A stretch of 64,000 bases of DNA, taken from positions 124,001 through 188,000 of the forward strand of contig JACJYH010000003.1 in assembly GCA_020636195.1 (NCBI GenBank). The letters run 5' to 3'. The notes beneath the pieces are model-generated. The model saw only the letters and a list, made by a program, of their open reading frames with translations. It did no database searches and was not told the DNA's origin. Source of the stretch: Lewinellaceae bacterium. GTDB taxonomy: Bacteria > Bacteroidota > Bacteroidia > Chitinophagales > Saprospiraceae. The position numbers and the translations under genes were made by a program. Positions 9,175-17,831 of this stretch are shown one piece after another; position 1 is the first letter of the stretch; each line of letters opens with the position of its first letter.

Positions 9175-9230
9175 AGAGTATGTTTAAATTTTGTTTTTGG
9201 ATAATAAAATGGAATCATTTTGATCGGAAA
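9175..9230. repeat. Partial copy of the AGAGTATGTTTAAATTT inverted-repeat element
   Basis: From 9175 the sequence AGAGTATGTTTAAATTTTG continues with GTTTTTGGATAATAAAATGGAA, which equals the right end (read in reverse) of the complete 161-base element at 63444-63604. Only this end is present, so it is a decayed or truncated copy. It lies between two minus-strand genes. Confidence 0.55.
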
Positions 9231-9240
9231 ACCGCAAATA

Positions 9241-11385
9241 CTAAATCTTTATAAAGGGCAGTGTCTCGACCATCCCATTTTTTAAATTCAACTTTAAAAT
9301 ATATTGCCCTGGTTTCAATTGATCAACGTTTTCAGAAATTCCGGTATCAGGATTGTTGATATATTTTTCATGAATAAGGCTTCCATTCATATCCAAAATT
9401 TGAATCAAAAAGACGTTTTCTATATTTTTCAAGTAGAGGGTTTTATTAACCGGGTTCGGAAAGAGAAGTGCATTGTCCTTTGCTACCATTTTTTTGTCAA
9501 AAGAATTTGTAATTCCTTTTTCATTGTAAATAATCAAACCTCCATAGTGGGTGCCAATCCATAGATTATTCTGTTTATCCACAAAAAGTTCATCTACAAA
9601 ATTATCAGACATAAAGCTTGCTTCTTCTGTATATTGTGTAAATACTTCATTGACATATCTAAACAAACCCCAACCTGTTGTGCCTATCCATGTGGTGTCA
9701 TGCTGGAAAGCAAATGAAGTTACTTCAAGTGCGGTATTTTCCCAACCTGGAAGTTTTGAAATCTCCGTGCCATCAAATGTGTACACATCACCATAAAGTG
9801 TGCCTATCCAACCATTGCCATCACCATCTTTGGCCATACTATAAATGTTGACAACAGAGCTTCCACTAGAAGAAGAAATTTTTCTCCAATTAGTACCATC
9901 ATAGATGACCATTCCCTTGTTTGTACCAATCCAAATCTCCCCATTGACACCTTTCTCCAAACAGGTGATTATGTCAGATGGCAGATTCACGTTTTGAGTG
10001 GAATATTGTGTAATTTTGTCTCCATCCTTCACCCACAAGCCATGGTTTGTGGCGAAATATAGTTTGTCTTCATGTAAGAGGATACCGTTGACGCCTTTAT
10101 CACCTTCAGGTAATGAGAGAATATGGGTTTGGTCGGACCATTCGGTTCCATCATATTTGACTAAACCTGTGATATCCATGCTCACCCATACCTCTCCATT
10201 TTTCAATCTCACTGCGCCGGATGTAAAAAAAGAGGAAAAATTTGTTGCACTAGGTGGATTGACTAATGTATAACCACTATCAAACTCATGAAAAGTACCA
10301 AAACCACCTATAGCAATGTAGGTTTGATTTTCGGTTGGAATTATTTTTTCAAAATCTTGACCAATGATCCCTTTATCTGAGTATGGAAAATAGGTTTGCT
10401 CTCCGGAAATAGGATCCAACTTGACAAGGCCACAAGGATTGGATGCAATCCAAATATTGTCTTCCTCATCGTTAATCATGCTTATACCTGAGAAGGCACT
10501 TCTATCGCATCCTGTAATGGGAATTTTAGTCCAAGTGCCATCCTTGTATCTCAACAAGTAAAAGGTATTATATAACGAAAAATACATATTTCCATCCTTT
10601 GTGGAGACAATATCATAGACGTACGGATCTTGTGGTCTCAAGGAATCAGGGATTGTAACCAAATTAAACTCTGTGCCATTTTGCTGAAAAACGCCTTTCT
10701 CTCCCACAGAAATCCACATATTATTTTCTTGGTCAAATGTGAATTTTGAAATGTATTCGGAGGAAGAATTACCCGGAACAGATGCAAAAATCTGCCAGCT
10801 ACCATCCCTCAAAGTGAACACCTTATTCTTGTTTGAAAAATACAAATTTCCAAATTGATCTTCTCCCCATGTGTCAAGATAAAACTCATCAATGATGTTT
10901 GAGATATCCAATTTTTCATATTCGCCATTTGTCTTTAGATGAATCAAAAGTCGTTTATTATTAGTCTCATCATTCAAAGCCCACCAAACCGAATCGTCCG
11001 ATGCTACAAATACAAAATACGTTGTTCCATGATCCAAGCCAGATTCCGAAAAATCTATGGTCTCCCATTCAGTCTCTTTTCCTTTAATTATTTTATTTGC
11101 GGCATCCGAAGTAGCATAAACAATTCCTTTTGAATCCACTTGACCTTGATACAACTTTTGAGACAGGATATTTGAATTCCCAAGATGTATGAATTTCTGC
11201 TTACCTGTTTTTTTATTGGTGACGTAAACACCTCCTCCATAAGAAAAACTGTATATATCATCTCCACGTTGATACACCGAGTACGTTTTTTCACCAGAAG
11301 TTATATAAATGGCATTCTGGCCAAAATGGTAATTAAAGCATACCAACATCAAAATTACACTTAATAAAACTCTAACCATTTTCAT
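9241..11385 (-). CDS. Secreted propeller protein with T9SS C-terminal sorting domain
   Basis: 714 residues from the ATG at 11385. A signal peptide (MKMVRVLLSVILMLVCFNYHFGQ) precedes two-component-regulator-propeller repeats (WIGTNKGMVIYDGTNWR, WIGTLYGDVYTFDG, WIGTHYGGLIIYNEKG) that make up most of the chain. It ends with a type A T9SS sorting domain: LFPNPVNKTLYLKN, then QILDMNGSLI and LKPGQYILKL. Unlike the kinase at 3.5-6.3 kb it has no membrane or kinase part, so it is an exported or surface-anchored propeller, not a sensor kinase. A partner and a ligand are unknown. Confidence 0.8.
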   Translation of the reverse strand: MKMVRVLLSVILMLVCFNYHFGQNAIYITSGEKTYSVYQRGDDIYSFSYGGGVYVTNKKTGKQKFIHLGNSNILSQKLYQGQVDSKGIVYATSDAANKIIKGKETEWETIDFSESGLDHGTTYFVFVASDDSVWWALNDETNNKRLLIHLKTNGEYEKLDISNIIDEFYLDTWGEDQFGNLYFSNKNKVFTLRDGSWQIFASVPGNSSSEYISKFTFDQENNMWISVGEKGVFQQNGTEFNLVTIPDSLRPQDPYVYDIVSTKDGNMYFSLYNTFYLLRYKDGTWTKIPITGCDRSAFSGISMINDEEDNIWIASNPCGLVKLDPISGEQTYFPYSDKGIIGQDFEKIIPTENQTYIAIGGFGTFHEFDSGYTLVNPPSATNFSSFFTSGAVRLKNGEVWVSMDITGLVKYDGTEWSDQTHILSLPEGDKGVNGILLHEDKLYFATNHGLWVKDGDKITQYSTQNVNLPSDIITCLEKGVNGEIWIGTNKGMVIYDGTNWRKISSSSGSSVVNIYSMAKDGDGNGWIGTLYGDVYTFDGTEISKLPGWENTALEVTSFAFQHDTTWIGTTGWGLFRYVNEVFTQYTEEASFMSDNFVDELFVDKQNNLWIGTHYGGLIIYNEKGITNSFDKKMVAKDNALLFPNPVNKTLYLKNIENVFLIQILDMNGSLIHEKYINNPDTGISENVDQLKPGQYILKLNLKNGMVETLPFIKI

Positions 11386-11543
11386 CAAATTTGAAAGTGC
11401 AAAGGAACTTTAAATAGCCATGTCGCACCACACCCATATTGGGTAGTAATAACCAAACAACCCAACTTTTTTCGGTTATTAATCAGATTTTATGGAAACT
11501 ACCGCAACTAAAAATTCTTGAGCAAATTTTTTTCACCTTGAGT

Positions 11544-11574
11544 TGAAGTTTTGACAATTAAATTATTACATTTG
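11544..11574 (+). promoter_or_regulatory. Possible promoter of the DUF2167 gene
   Basis: TACATTTG at 11567-11574 fits the -7 element; the -33 position has only GTTG (11542-11545) at a 21-base distance, so the match is partial. The predicted start near 11581 would leave a leader of about 45 bases. Confidence 0.35.
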
Positions 11575-11627
11575 AACTTTTATCAAACTCTTGTAACATT
11601 ATTTAAATTAACCTTTAAAAACACACA

Positions 11628-12560
11628 ATGAAAAAGGCAATTTTGACACTCATAATTTCTTGTTTAGGTTTGCATTTAATCTATTCTCAGGAAGTAGATT
11701 CTATTAAGCTATTTTTACAAAAAATAGAAGAATCCTTTGACTATAAAACAGGTAACATAGAATTAGCAGAAGGAAACGGTTCTCTAACAGTTCCAGAAGG
11801 TTTTCGGTATCTCGGCAAAGATCAAAGCATTTATGTTTTGACAGATTTATGGGGAAATCCTGAAGATACCACAATATTAGGCATGTTAGTCCCAATGAAT
11901 CATAGTGTATTGGAGGCGGACGGATGGGCATTCATTATATCATATGAGGACTTAGGATATGTGAAAGATGACGATGCATCAGATATTGATTACAATGAAT
12001 TATTGGAAGAAATGCAAAAGGAAGTTAAAGAAGCAAATGTCGAAAGAGTCAAACAAGGATATGAATCAGTTCGACTCGTAGGATGGGCATCACCACCACA
12101 TTATGATACATCGCTTCACACCTTACACTGGGCAAAAGAATTGGCCTTTGGAGAGGAAGAGCCGCATACTTTGAATTACAATTTAAGATTATTGGGACGA
12201 AAGGGCATTTATAATCTTAATGCCGTTGCTTCAATGACCAATTTATCAGAAGTACAAATTAATCTCAATAAAATTATACGATGCGTGAGCTATAATGATG
12301 GTTATACCTATGCTGATTTCGACTCCAAGACAGACAATATAGCAGCGTGGACAATTGGTGGATTGGTTGCAGGAAAATTGCTTGCAAAAACAGGATTTTT
12401 TGTTATGCTGGCAAAGTTTTGGAAAGTTATCATTTTGGCTTTTGCAGCATTTTTTGGAGGCATTCGAAAATTTTTCAAAAAGGACGAACCTACGAATGAA
12501 CAGCCAGTTTCAGAAGAGATAGTAGAACACAAAGGTGAAGCCGATGAAGAGAATAGTTAA
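11628..12560 (+). CDS. DUF2167 family membrane protein
   Basis: 310 residues. Signal peptide (MKKAILTLIISCLGLHLIYSQ), then a periplasmic domain with the DUF2167 signature: LTVPEGFRYL, VLTDLWGNP, GMLVPMN, DGWAFIISYEDLGYVKDDDA, VGWASPPHYDTSLHTLHWAKEL and NYNLRLLGRKG. Two hydrophobic segments near the end (IAAWTIGGLVAGKLLAKTGFF and KVIILAFAAFFGGIRKFF) anchor it in the inner membrane, with a charged acidic tail. DUF2167 proteins are widespread in Gram-negative bacteria and have no firmly assigned function that I know of. The gene stands alone. Confidence 0.85.
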   Translation: MKKAILTLIISCLGLHLIYSQEVDSIKLFLQKIEESFDYKTGNIELAEGNGSLTVPEGFRYLGKDQSIYVLTDLWGNPEDTTILGMLVPMNHSVLEADGWAFIISYEDLGYVKDDDASDIDYNELLEEMQKEVKEANVERVKQGYESVRLVGWASPPHYDTSLHTLHWAKELAFGEEEPHTLNYNLRLLGRKGIYNLNAVASMTNLSEVQINLNKIIRCVSYNDGYTYADFDSKTDNIAAWTIGGLVAGKLLAKTGFFVMLAKFWKVIILAFAAFFGGIRKFFKKDEPTNEQPVSEEIVEHKGEADEENS

Positions 12561-12563
12561 TGT

Positions 12564-12602
12564 AGAGTATGTTTAAAATTTATCCCTTAGCAAGAAAATG
12601 CT
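12564..12602. repeat. Partial copy of the AGAGTATGTTTAAATTT element end
   Basis: AGAGTATGTTTAAAATTTATCCCTTAGCAAGAAAATG lies 3 bases after the DUF2167 stop codon. It matches the left end of the element at 63444 and the fragment at 60315. No inverted partner is seen in the following 180 bases. Confidence 0.5.
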
Positions 12603-12777
12603 TTATTTTGAAATTCTGAGGCAACTTTATTTTATAGTGAGAACAAATTAGCCTTATCTACTTTGAGCCAAAATGTGCAAATTTTTGCAAAGGTTACCAT
12701 ATTGATTTTTCTCATGCAACGGAGTGTTTAAACATTTTTAATAAAAGTTGATTTACCTTTTAGATTCAAGGAAATAT

Positions 12778-13140
12778 ATGCAAACCACCGACAAACATAA
12801 TGAACGTATAGCAAAAATGATTTTTACATCTGTCTATCCTCATTACATAACAAAAGTTCAGTCAAAAGGCAGGACAATAGAAGAACTACATCAAGTAATA
12901 GAATGGTTGACGGGATTTGATGCTAAAAAATTACAAGAGCTCATTGACGAAAAAGTTACATTTGAAAGTTTTTTCCAAATGGCAAAATTACATCCCAACG
13001 CTCATCTTATAACCGGCAAAATATGCGGTTACGATATCGAGCAAATAGATAATCCGCTGACAAAACAGGTTAGATATTTGGACAAATTGGTGGACGAATT
13101 AGCAAAAGGCAGAAAAATGGAAAAGATTTTAAGAAGCTAA
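12778..13140 (+). CDS. DUF2200 family protein
   Basis: 120 residues from the ATG at 12778, preceded by AAGG five bases upstream of ATATATG; a longer frame to 12748 starts within AT-rich leader. The family pattern is clear: F.SVYPHYI.KVQSKGRT.EE in the N-terminal half, VIEWLTGFDAKKLQEL, then LITGKICGYDIEQIDNPL and RYLDKLVDELAKGRKMEKIL at the end. DUF2200 proteins are small cytoplasmic proteins with no assigned activity. It is a single gene. Confidence 0.85.
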   Translation: MQTTDKHNERIAKMIFTSVYPHYITKVQSKGRTIEELHQVIEWLTGFDAKKLQELIDEKVTFESFFQMAKLHPNAHLITGKICGYDIEQIDNPLTKQVRYLDKLVDELAKGRKMEKILRS

Positions 13141-13270
13141 TTAATATTGGAATAAGTGATATAAAATTACAAACACATTTGACTATGTTACACCTTCCAT
13201 TTCAATGAATACAACTGTATCCCGAAACATATCAATTTGGGTTAACCTAAATTTGTAGTTAAAAGTGCTT

Positions 13271-16200
13271 CTACTCTCGAATCGTATTTTGATTTTTAAC
13301 TGTGATGTTGCCATTATTTTCGATAGACGAACCATCACCTAATACACCAGGCTCTTCGATGATATTTGTATTGTCCAATGTCAATGAACCATTATTCAGT
13401 ATTGCCCGACCAAAAAGTCCGGTCGCAGGATATATATCAACATATTCTAGTATTAACTCATTTCCAATATTGACAGTAAAAAGCGGATAAAAATTATTGG
13501 CTTTTATTTTCACGACAGTAGATGCGGATTGTAATATATGGACATCTTTGTTTATTATGATGGTGCCTGAGTTTAAATCTATCATTTGTCCGGGAATGGT
13601 TGGGTGAAAGGTAATGGTATCTCCACTGGTGATACAATCTATTGCATATCTCAATGAGCCAAGACCATCATTGCTTGTATTTGTCACCAATGGATCTTTT
13701 CGAGTACACGTCACGTTTGCTGCCCATCCTGTCCCTGAGGTATATTCATCCGATCTAAAATGCAAGGTCAAGCATCCTGAAGCATGACTGCTTGTGTATG
13801 TTGGTGGCAAAGTGGTGCCGTAATATCCACCTGCAGGAAATCCTGCTTGTGTGATACCATTTCCACTAGAAAAAATGGGCGCTGAAATATCATCTCCATT
13901 ATGGATATAGAGCGCATCCCAATCAGCTTCGACATCAAAAGAGGTAAATGTGAGCGTTGCGTTATAACAATCTGAATGTCCACACACGGTCCAGGTGTAG
14001 TCTTCTCCATTTTTATAATTGGAACCACTTCCACCAGAATCATATGCAACGCCGCCACAAGTTGGAGAAGCAAAAAATGGTCCCACGGAAATCCATTCAG
14101 AATAATCGGTAGAGCTACATTTGCTACGTACGTAAACAAAATAGGTGGTTCCAGGTGTAGGAATATCCATTGTTGTAAATAATTCTGTTGTCGGTGTACC
14201 AGAAGTTGGCATAGAATAATTTTGGGCTAAGGCATATTCATATCCCAAATCAGGAGGGATAGTTGGACTTTCCCAAGATACAGATAAACTACCGGATGAA
14301 GACCCTGTGATTTGCAAATTGACAGGAACTTGACAGACTGGAAGGCTTTCATGTAGATCACTCACCCAAAGACTTCTACCATATGTAGCAGCGAACAATT
14401 TGTTTTCAGTATAATCAACTTCAAGCTCTGTGATCTCTACATTAGGTAAATTTTGACTGAACAATACCCAATCACTACTTCCGACATCATATCGATACAC
14501 GCCGATGTCCATACCGATGTACAAGGCATCAGGATAGCCTTTCACAGTGGTGACACAGTTGGCCGGAATATTTGGCAATGTACCACTGATATTCGTCCAT
14601 GAACTGCCACCATTTGTTGTCTTAAAGACTTTCTGTCCGGATGTATAATTTTTAGCTGTAAGGTACATTATATTTTCATCCATTGGATCAAATGCAATCA
14701 TGGATACGGATGTAGCCGGTACAGTTATTGACGTCCATGAACTGCCTCCATTGGTCGTCTTTCTGATTGCACCTGCTGTGCCGGTGATGATGACGGAAGG
14801 ATTGGATGGAGCCACAGCTATGTGAACCAAATTTCCAATACCTAAAGTACTTATTTTTGTCCACGTATCTCCTCTATTTAAGGATTTATATACATCAGCA
14901 AAACCTATATAAACGGTATTATTATTTGACGGGTCAAAAAGATAAGGTGTGACCCAGCCACCTGTAGGCGAACCTGATATGTGGTCGTTGATAGAGCCAA
15001 AATTGAGTCCACCATTTACTGACCTAAAAATATTTCCATTGTAGTATTCCCCAAACATGACCTTTGAAAGATTCTTGTGAATAGAACAATCCATTCCATC
15101 ACCACCTAGCACATCTTGCCAATCGGTTCCTGACAAAAGCTTTGTACCGTTATCTTGAAGTCCGCTGATGACTTTATCATCACTTTGAGACACCCCAATT
15201 TTATATTGTAATGAATGCACTATACCATCCGTTTTATTGGTCCAATTCACACCACCATTAGAAGAAACATACAAGCCTCCATCATTTCCTTCCCACAAAT
15301 CTGAACCACGAAAAGTCAGTACGTGTTTATCTGCATGGATGGTTTCAACGCCGGGTGCTCCTGACCAATGGGAAGTCAGTGTCCAAGTATCTCCACCATT
15401 TGTGGACTTCCATGTATTTACGCCTCCTGCATAAATGATTGATGCATTTGCAGGATCAGCAGCAAGGGCTAAGTCATACCAACCTTGGCCTCCGGTATCG
15501 CCACCGTTGGCATTCCATCCAAGAATATTTGGGGTGAATGACATCCTTGTAAATGTGTTACCTGAATTTGTGGATCGATAAATGCCATTGTATCCATTAT
15601 TAGATGATTTTGATGACAATGCATAAACGATCGTATTATCTGCCGGAGTGACTGCCAATGTGATGCGGTTGCTTCCATTTATGGATTTGACTGAGGACCA
15701 AGAGTCGCCTTGATCTGTTGACCTGAAAATTTGACTTGCATTGCTGGCATAGAAGTAATCTGATGATGCGTCGGGTCTCGCTTCCACATCATAAAAGTTC
15801 CCTGTCTGTACTTGAGTCCAATTGGCGCCTGCATCTGAAGTCTTATAAATTCCATCACTTGTTGCTGCAATGACAATATTATGGTCATTTGGATCCATTA
15901 CCATTGCTCTAATAAGTCGATTTGGGAAGACATTCCAATTCAAACCCGTGGCCAAAAAAGTAACTCCACCGTCCGTGGATTTGAGTACACCAACAGAATA
16001 GTTATCACCGGCATCACCATCACCGGTTGCGATATAAATAATGTTTGGATCGGTGGGGTCAACCACTATCGCTGAAATCCCTAGCGATCCCAAAGCATCC
16101 GTATGCGTCACCCAAGAACTGCCGCCATCATTACTTTGCCAAAGACCTCCAGCGGCAGTACCCGCAAAAATAATTTGATTATTTGTGGGATGAAAACCAA

Positions 16201-16582
16201 TAGAATTGATCCTACCATGGCCTGCATAACCACCGCCACTCGATCCCGGACCTAAGCTGATCCAATTCGAAGGTAAGCGCTTACCCGTTCTATGTGCTCG
16301 CAAATATTGATTAAATTCTTCAAGGCATTTTCCGGCGGGTGGGAAATTACCATCTTTATCTACTCTATCTTCCCAATACCATTCCCACCTTTTGAACTGC
16401 TTCCAACCTTTGGTATTTTCGAGATCTTTATCCTTATAAAAGTTATTGAATGCTTGCTGAATTTCAAAAAAATTCAAGCTATCTCCCTTCAATTCCAAAT
16501 CCGGAACCCACTGCTGAGAGTAAACCATTCTAGGAGAAAAACACCAAATAACAATTGCCGAGTAAATAAAAAATCTAAACAT
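13271..16582 (-). CDS. Large secreted BNR/sortilin-like protein with FN3 and CUB-type domains
   Basis: 1103 residues. Signal peptide (MFRFFIYSAIVIWCFSPRMVYSQ); about residues 100-740 form BNR / VPS10-like propeller repeats (WQSNDGGSSWVTHTDAL, KSTDGGVTF, KTTNGGSSWTSI, Asp-box SxDxGxxW type) such as are found in secreted glycan- or protein-binding proteins. A fibronectin type III domain follows (VPVNLQITGSSSGSLSVSW, about 755-840), then a CUB-like domain (CGGVAYDSGGSGSNYKNGED... with paired Cys, about 850-970). A C-terminal segment has beta-helix-like repeats (ILNNGSLTLDNTNIIEE, IENNGNITVKNQ). No T9SS sorting domain is visible, so anchoring is unclear. Confidence 0.75.
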   Translation of the reverse strand: MFRFFIYSAIVIWCFSPRMVYSQQWVPDLELKGDSLNFFEIQQAFNNFYKDKDLENTKGWKQFKRWEWYWEDRVDKDGNFPPAGKCLEEFNQYLRAHRTGKRLPSNWISLGPGSSGGGYAGHGRINSIGFHPTNNQIIFAGTAAGGLWQSNDGGSSWVTHTDALGSLGISAIVVDPTDPNIIYIATGDGDAGDNYSVGVLKSTDGGVTFLATGLNWNVFPNRLIRAMVMDPNDHNIVIAATSDGIYKTSDAGANWTQVQTGNFYDVEARPDASSDYFYASNASQIFRSTDQGDSWSSVKSINGSNRITLAVTPADNTIVYALSSKSSNNGYNGIYRSTNSGNTFTRMSFTPNILGWNANGGDTGGQGWYDLALAADPANASIIYAGGVNTWKSTNGGDTWTLTSHWSGAPGVETIHADKHVLTFRGSDLWEGNDGGLYVSSNGGVNWTNKTDGIVHSLQYKIGVSQSDDKVISGLQDNGTKLLSGTDWQDVLGGDGMDCSIHKNLSKVMFGEYYNGNIFRSVNGGLNFGSINDHISGSPTGGWVTPYLFDPSNNNTVYIGFADVYKSLNRGDTWTKISTLGIGNLVHIAVAPSNPSVIITGTAGAIRKTTNGGSSWTSITVPATSVSMIAFDPMDENIMYLTAKNYTSGQKVFKTTNGGSSWTNISGTLPNIPANCVTTVKGYPDALYIGMDIGVYRYDVGSSDWVLFSQNLPNVEITELEVDYTENKLFAATYGRSLWVSDLHESLPVCQVPVNLQITGSSSGSLSVSWESPTIPPDLGYEYALAQNYSMPTSGTPTTELFTTMDIPTPGTTYFVYVRSKCSSTDYSEWISVGPFFASPTCGGVAYDSGGSGSNYKNGEDYTWTVCGHSDCYNATLTFTSFDVEADWDALYIHNGDDISAPIFSSGNGITQAGFPAGGYYGTTLPPTYTSSHASGCLTLHFRSDEYTSGTGWAANVTCTRKDPLVTNTSNDGLGSLRYAIDCITSGDTITFHPTIPGQMIDLNSGTIIINKDVHILQSASTVVKIKANNFYPLFTVNIGNELILEYVDIYPATGLFGRAILNNGSLTLDNTNIIEEPGVLGDGSSIENNGNITVKNQNTIRE

Positions 16583-17080
16583 GTCAAATAAATTTGTGCA
16601 AAAAACAAAAAATTATATGGATACTCAACTGTGCCTTTTGGAATTCCAAAGGTATATAAAAATTATTATACTTCGGTTGCCTTTTTACATTTTAGAAGGT
16701 TAATAAAATTATAATAAGCTTTTATTAAACACAATTGATAGACATTTGGTGAAGTCTATCATATACATGTCTTACTTTACCTTTTTGCAAAATATAGTTT
16801 TACTTGGATCAACGTTCGAGCAATTTGACATAAATGGTTGATCAAATTCCGAAAACTTCTTGCATTTCTAAAAGCTATAAACCATATCAATTATTACTTT
16901 CTGAAGTTTTAATGCTCCACTTAAATTAAATCTATAAATGTGATTTTTGAGTTGGTGTTTGAATAATTTAAAATAACTATTTTTGCGATTTATTTGTAAT
17001 TGAACATGCATTAGAACAAGGAATTCCCTATCCAGTATTTAATGTAACATAAATTTAGTGACTTTAAGAATAATCATTTC
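16583..17080. other. Intergenic region between divergent genes
   Basis: AT-rich, about 500 bases. A promoter-like pair for the plus-strand lipoprotein gene is TTTG (16958-16961), 16 bases, TATTTTTG (16978-16985); the spacer is shorter than usual. No gene, hairpin or repeat that I can support lies in the rest. Confidence 0.35.
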
Positions 17081-17812
17081 ATGAGAATATCAGCATTTGT
17101 AATTTTATCGTTTTTCATGGGCTTCTATTTTTTAGGATGTAAAGAAAATACAACTAAAAATCAAGCAGTTTCAGATTCCGCCGTTCAAGCCGGAAACACC
17201 ATTCCTTTTAGAGACGTAACAAGTTTTGAATATCAAACTATTCGTGGTATTATCACTTCACATTATGATACTTTGGACGTCATGGAATGTATCACGAACA
17301 AAAACTTCAAAATTGTAGATTCAACCGGACTTTTGAAAAATCAATTGCAAATAGAGAAGTCAAAAGCACGACTTTCAAAAATTTATTGCGAAATGGAAAT
17401 TACTCGTTCCTTATATGATTCTACAGGTGTTTATCAATACAATAAACTGATAAAAATGGAAGCTTTAAATGCATTTTCTCATTGCGGCGTCAATGCTGAT
17501 GTAGTAATTACAGGAATAGGAAATGAACCCGGATGGAAGATAGATATTGAATATAGCGATGCGCCAAAGATGCCCTACAACTTAATTTTGGACTATGGAC
17601 AAAGTAAGATGAGTGGACAACTAACAAAAAAATCCGGCAATTTGAAGTCATTTCCAATGGTATTGGAAACCAAAGATGGAAATGGTGAGATTTTACGTGT
17701 TTCCATTGATTCCAAACCATGTTCTGATGATGCTGGAAAGGATTTCAACGGAACTATGACTGTCACTTATCTTGGAAAAACTTACAGTGGTTGTGCGGAC
17801 ATTCCTCGGTAA
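17081..17812 (+). CDS. Lipoprotein of unknown function, COG3650-like C-terminus
   Basis: 243 residues. Lipoprotein signal MRISAFVILSFFMGFYFLGC with Cys20 as lipidation site. The second half resembles the small bacterial family with a GNEPGW motif (ITGIGNEPGWKIDIEY), a middle strand block, and the closing C(..)D..G..FNGTMTVTYLGKTYSGC pattern, where two Cys residues could form a disulfide. Such domains occur in MliC/HslJ-type envelope lipoproteins; the assignment rests on the motif order only. It converges with the TamB gene, 20 bases apart. Confidence 0.55.
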   Translation: MRISAFVILSFFMGFYFLGCKENTTKNQAVSDSAVQAGNTIPFRDVTSFEYQTIRGIITSHYDTLDVMECITNKNFKIVDSTGLLKNQLQIEKSKARLSKIYCEMEITRSLYDSTGVYQYNKLIKMEALNAFSHCGVNADVVITGIGNEPGWKIDIEYSDAPKMPYNLILDYGQSKMSGQLTKKSGNLKSFPMVLETKDGNGEILRVSIDSKPCSDDAGKDFNGTMTVTYLGKTYSGCADIPR

Positions 17813-17831
17813 TACAAAAGTAATTCTAGTT

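Noticed and set aside
13271..13350. Truncation of the BNR/sortilin-like protein
   Set aside because: The lack of a T9SS tail suggested it, but no coding sequence continues in another frame after the stop, and the NNGxLTV-type ending looks like a natural end.
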